A DNA stretch of 64,000 nt from NCBI GenBank assembly GCA_023630585.1, contig CM042553.1:1472020-1536019 (forward strand). The letters are read 5' to 3'. Source of the stretch: Cranoglanis bouderius (lineage: Eukaryota; Chordata; Actinopteri; Siluriformes; Cranoglanididae). Both the position numbers and the translations under genes were made by a program. This document shows positions 60,701 to 64,000 of this stretch, in pieces. Each line of letters starts with the position of its first letter. Within the stretch, counting starts at the first letter, position 1. Under the pieces are notes generated by a model. The model was given only the letters and a program-made list of their open reading frames with translations. It did no database searches and was not told the origin of the DNA.

Positions 60701-61085
60701 ACCTTTTATGGCGTTTTAAGAGCATCACTAAATGCAAATGAGCTGTGTCAGCACTTGATGGATTTTAACAGAATAAGTGTCACCTGAGAAGAGGCTTCCC
60801 GATGAGCGTGAAATTTTCTCCTCCCACCAGCAGCACCTATACCGAGAGAAAGAGGGAGGTTTAGAAAACGAACGGAGCCGTAAAAAGCCGTCGGTCACGA
60901 AACCGAGGCGAGATTTCTGACCTTCTCCAGCAGTATGCGATCGCCACACTCTGCCTCAATGTGGTTCTCGATCTGGATCAGATCTTCACTGGTCACTTTC
61001 CACTGACGGCTGGCAAAGTGAACGACCGCGAACAGACGTCCGTACTCTCGCTTCTCCAGCAGACCGTTCACCTTCTCTACAACCG
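57763..61085 (-). CDS. mrpl21: mitochondrial ribosomal protein L21, last 4 coding exons
   Basis: Component of the mitochondrial large ribosomal subunit (bL21 family). Exons in transcript order: 61085-60922, 60836-60784, 60036-59933, 57827-57763. All are GT-AG and phase-consistent; 386 nt, about 128 residues. The peptide matches mammalian MRPL21 from memory: EYGRLFAVVHFASRQWKVTS, ILLEK-VLLVGGENFTLIGKPLL, RDLVRVEATVIEKTESWP, a basic Lys/Arg-rich stretch, and C-terminal PQTVLRINSIEVSPALV. The first visible exon starts with two bases of a split Ala codon after a CTGCAG acceptor; the ATG just upstream (61098) lies in the intron, so it is not the start. The transit-peptide exon(s) are missing from 61086-64000 as far as I can see and are probably beyond the window. 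Confidence 0.93.
57828..59932 (-). other. mrpl21 last intron, no other feature recognised
   Basis: A 2.1-kb intron. Contains an AAT trinucleotide run near 59113-59134 and a C run near 59379-59391. The segment at about 59475-59510 ('tagtgtctataaaatgactgaca') resembles 8413-8435 in ap2a2 intron 1, so both may be bits of one dispersed repeat. Confidence 0.45.
60350..60480 (-). mobile_element. SINE 3'-tail fragment
   Basis: On the plus strand TTTACAGCGTTTAGCAGACG, then 'cgcttatccagagcgactta', is the reverse complement of the conserved tail present in the SINE at 62625-62815. In mrpl21 intron between 60036 and 60784. Confidence 0.7.
60540..60745 (-). mobile_element. partial copy of the MITE-like element at 34355-39733
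   Basis: Read on the minus strand it aligns across the Tc1 insertion point of the other copy: 'cataaaaggtaaagtgcag', 'caatcagggtaaaggctgaaa', 'cagaagtgga', then 'caataaaaatatttaataatgcataatg', and 'cttccatcagccgaggcg'. It therefore represents the unoccupied target. The GGGCCTCATT termini are not visible here. Confidence 0.65.
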
Positions 61086-61835
61086 CTGCAGGAAGCATGG
61101 CAAAATAAAATCACTGTTATTGTCATAGAAGGAATTTCCTTTTGTACACTGAAGGGTTTTTATTGTTCCTGAATCATTTGGTGTACACAAACTAGACCTA
61201 CACCACTTGTGTAAGAGGCCTCATGCAAAATATACTTGTATATAATAATGTATATACAGAATTGTTTCACGTTTATTCTTCAGCAGTAAAGAAGTTGGTT
61301 CTTAAACAGTACAGCAAATTAGAAAGGAGTGTATGAGAGCCGTGAGGAAAGACAAAACAGACCGATCACTGGCATATGAAACAACACAATGACACACACA
61401 CAATACTGCTTATTAGTGCAATTACAGGCAAGCAGTGTCCTGCTCCTGCGAAACCCAGATAGACTTTTTTTTTTTTCTTCCAAACTGGCATCAAATTTGA
61501 ATCAAACAGACGGCACAGGACCAGCAGCTCTCGTGTCCGAGTTTCCAACAGATCTCCTTCTCATGACAGGACTAATGCTTGTAATTTCCTGATTCTGGTC
61601 TTTATTCACTGTGAGGAAGGAAGAGACGCCAGGAGCCACACATCAACAATATGAATGTATCTGAACTCATAGCCCCTCATATCACGTTTGATTCAAAATC
61701 CACTGAAAGGATTAGGACTGAGAGCCAGTTTGTGTTATTTATTCAAGCTTACTTGTGTTTAAGACGAGTGTAAAACAAAAACTGTTTTTGCTCACGTGGA
61801 AACTCAAAGGAGATGCATTTATATCCCACACTATA
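61086..61835 (-). other. mrpl21 intron (5' side), no exon recognised
   Basis: Searched for a transit-peptide or L21 N-terminal exon on the minus strand. None is convincing. Confidence 0.4.
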
Positions 61836-63219
61836 CAGTCCCCTCAGAAACTATTGGAACGGCAAGTCCAATTCATTTGTTTTGGCTGTAGACTGAAGAC
61901 ATCCAATTTGTAGGTGAGCAAAAATAATTGAGCATGTGACTGACAGGTGTTTCTTGTTACCCAGGTGTGTCCTGTTAGATTGATTGTTAAAACAATAAAT
62001 AGCTCTGAACATTTACTCTTGGTTTTAGCCTTCAGTTTCACCTGTGAAGATTAAGGTTAAGCCAACATGATGAACAGAGAGCTGTCTATGGGAGAAAGGC
62101 AAGCCATTTTGAAGCTGAGGAAGGAGGGAAAATCAATCAGAGGCATTGCACAACAATTTGGAATGTCCTGAAAAAGAAAGAAACCGCTGGTGTACCGAGG
62201 AACAGACACTGAATGGGTCGGCCAAGGAAAACAACAGCAGCTGATGACAGAAACATTGTGAGAGCTGTGAAGAAAAACCCAAAAGCAACAGTTAGTGACA
62301 TCACCAACAACCTCCACAGGGCAGCAGTGAAGGTATCACAATCCAGTTTCGAAGAAGACTGAGTGCAGAAATATAGAAGCCCTACCACAAGATGCAAACC
62401 ACTCATCAGCAGTAAGAATCGGAAAGGCAGATTGGAATTCGCAAAGAAATACAGAGATGAGCCACAAAACTTCTGGATTAACCGAGATGAACCTCTACCA
62501 AAGTGAAAGAAAGGATCTGCTCATGATCCAAAACATACAAGCTCATCTGTGAAACAGGGTGGAGGTAGTGTCATGGCTTGGGCTTGCATGGCTGCTTCTG
62601 GAACAGGCTCACTAATCTTTATTGATGATGGAACTCATGATGGTAGCATCAGAAGGTCGTGAGTTCAAACCCCAGCACAGCCAAGCTGCCACTGTGGGCC
62701 CTTGAGCACGGCCCTTAACCCTCAACTGCTCAGATGTATAAATGACATAAATGTAAATTGCTCTGGATAAGGGTGTCTGCCAAATGCCATAAATGTAATG
62801 TAAATGCAAAACACAGTGCCAGCTCAACGCAGGACTTTATGAGGGGGAAAAAGTGGAAGGTTTTAGACTGGCCAAGTCAATCATCAGACCTTAACCCAAT
62901 TGATCAGCATTTCACCTTCTGAAGAGGAGACTGAAGGGAGAAAACCCCTGAAACACACAACAACTGAAAGAGGCTGCCGGTAAAAGCCTGGAAAATCATC
63001 ACAAAACAAGAAACTAACAGTTTGGTGTCAGTGAGTCACGGGCTTGGTGCAGTTATTGCAAGCAAGGGATATGCAACCAAATGTTAAGTGTTCGTGTTTA
63101 ACTTTTAAAAGTGTTTCATTTACTTCAAGACTTATCTGTTCCTTTACTTTTGCTCTTTGTTCTGTGTTTTGACTTAAACCTTTTGTTTTTGTCTATGTTG
63201 TTTAACACATCTAGATGTA
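61836..63219 (+). mobile_element. Tc1-like transposon (family H, copy 2), split by SINE and another Tc1
   Basis: Starts CAGTCCCCTCAGAAACTATT with TA upstream. The plus-strand transposase starts at 62066 (MMNRELSMGERQAILKLRKE) and has stops and frameshifts. A SINE interrupts it at about 62625-62815, and its right terminal region is cut at 63218 by the family J element, so its end is not in the window. Confidence 0.85.
62625..62815 (+). mobile_element. tRNA-derived SINE, 5'-truncated
   Basis: Has a B-box-like GTGAGTTCAAACCCCAGC, then 'ccacagtgggcccttgagcacggcccttaaccctcaactgctc' (in part), and the tail AAATTGCTCTGGATAAGGGT 'gtctgccaaatgccataaatgtaatgtaaatg'. This is the layout of widespread teleost tRNA SINEs. 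It is inserted in the transposase of the family H copy. Confidence 0.75.
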
Positions 63220-64000
63220 CAGCCATGGCCAAAAGTTTTGAGAATGACACAAATATTAATTTTCACAAAGTCTGCTGCTTCAGTGTTTTTAGATCTTTTT
63301 GTCAGATGTTACTGTTACTGAAGTATAATCACAAGCATTTCATAAGTGTCAGTGGCTTTTATTGACAATTACATGAAGTTTATGCAAAGAGTCAATATTT
63401 GCAGTGTTGACCCTTCTTTTTCAAGACTTCTGCAATTCACCCTGGCATGCTGTCAATCAACTTCTGGGCCACATCCTGACTGATGGCAGCCCATTCTTGC
63501 ATAATCAATGCTTGGAGTTTGTCAGAGTTTGTGGGTTTTTGTTTGTCCACCCGCCTCTTGAGGACTGACCACAAATTCTCAATGGGATTAAGGTCTGGGG
63601 AGTTTCTTGGCCATGGACCCAAAATGTCGATGTTTTGTTCCCCGAGCCACTTCGTTATCACTTTTGCCTTGTGGCAAGGTGCCCCATCATGCTGGAAAAG
63701 GCATTGTTCATCACCAAACTGTTCTTGGATGGTTGGGAGAAGTTGCTCTCTGAGGATGTTTTTGTACCATTCTTTACTCATGGCTGTGTTCTTAGGCAAA
63801 ATTGTGAGTGAGCCCACTCCCTTGGCTGAGAAGCAACCCCACACATGAGTGGTCTCAGGATGCTTTACTGTTGGCATGACACAGGACTGATGGTAGCGCT
63901 CACCTTTTCTTCTCCGGACAAGCTTTTTTCCAGATGCTCCAAACAATCAGAAAGGGGATTCATCAGAGAAAATGACATTACCCCAGTCCTCAGCAGTCCG
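63220..64000 (-). mobile_element. Tc1-like transposon (family J), cut by the window edge
   Basis: The left end CAGCCATGGCCAAAAGTTTT follows TA at 63218-63219, in the right end of the family H copy. The minus-strand transposase is open from 63946 to 63437 (GCFSAKGVGSLTIL, FQHDGAPCHKAK with the second Asp, [17 protein letters not shown] with the Glu). A TGA lies just upstream near 63950, and FSDESPF (first Asp) near 63975. Its N-terminus and other end lie outside the window. Confidence 0.88.

Noticed and set aside
61096..61098. ATG at 61098 as the mrpl21 start codon
   Set aside because: It lies just upstream of a good CTGCAG acceptor, would give a protein without a mitochondrial targeting peptide, and the homologous region is internal in L21.
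62640..62700. tRNA gene suggested by the B-box-like sequence
   Set aside because: No A box or cloverleaf; the segment belongs to a 5'-truncated SINE with the common fish tail.

Overview
The window is vertebrate nuclear DNA, almost certainly from a ray-finned (teleost) fish. It carries spliced genes with GT-AG introns and one AT-AC intron, a very dense load of Tc1-like transposons, L2-like and other LINE copies, tRNA-derived SINEs, and long CA, CT and AT microsatellites. The mix of Tc1 families is reminiscent of catfish, but that is an impression and was not tested. No prokaryotic features are present.

Three host genes can be built exon by exon. (1) ap2a2, plus strand, 7375-32990: 22 coding exons that join in frame into a 944-residue alpha subunit of the AP-2 clathrin adaptor (trunk, hinge, appendage). 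(2) A RERG-like Ras-superfamily GTPase, minus strand, 56438-48057: four coding exons, 238 residues. (3) mrpl21, minus strand, 61085-57763: the last four coding exons of mitochondrial ribosomal protein L21. Its first exon(s) were not found and probably lie beyond the right edge. The two minus-strand genes are tandem, separated by about 1.2 kb made mostly of a CA-seeded tandem array. The three genes have unrelated functions (endocytosis, small-GTPase signalling, mitochondrial translation) and nothing suggests coordinated action.

Layout: 1-7.2 kb is intergenic, with a 24-bp minisatellite, Tc1 fragments and a domesticated-hAT-like relic. 7.2-33.9 kb is ap2a2; its 7.8-kb intron 4 consists mainly of Tc1 elements, including one element with two others inserted in it. 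33.9-48 kb is intergenic, dominated by a three-level nest (short TIR element containing a Tc1 containing an L2-like LINE) and further Tc1 relics. 48-56.4 kb is the RERG-like gene; its 4.75-kb intron 3 holds a LINE relic split by a complete Tc1 element, and its next intron holds a copy of a Tc1 family also found in ap2a2. 56.4-57.7 kb is the array; 57.7-61.1 kb is mrpl21; 61.1-64 kb is again Tc1 elements and a SINE.

I found no convincing new multi-gene system. The observations most worth checking are RNA-processing ones in ap2a2: a textbook U12-type AT-AC intron, an exon acceptor whose polypyrimidine tract is a C/CT microsatellite of about 75 nt with no adenine, a 5' splice site copied several times by a 63-bp tandem duplication, and a stop-free phase-0 candidate hinge exon. 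The nested transposons with identifiable TA duplications are the other useful signal. All alignments to known families were made from memory of those families, without database searches.
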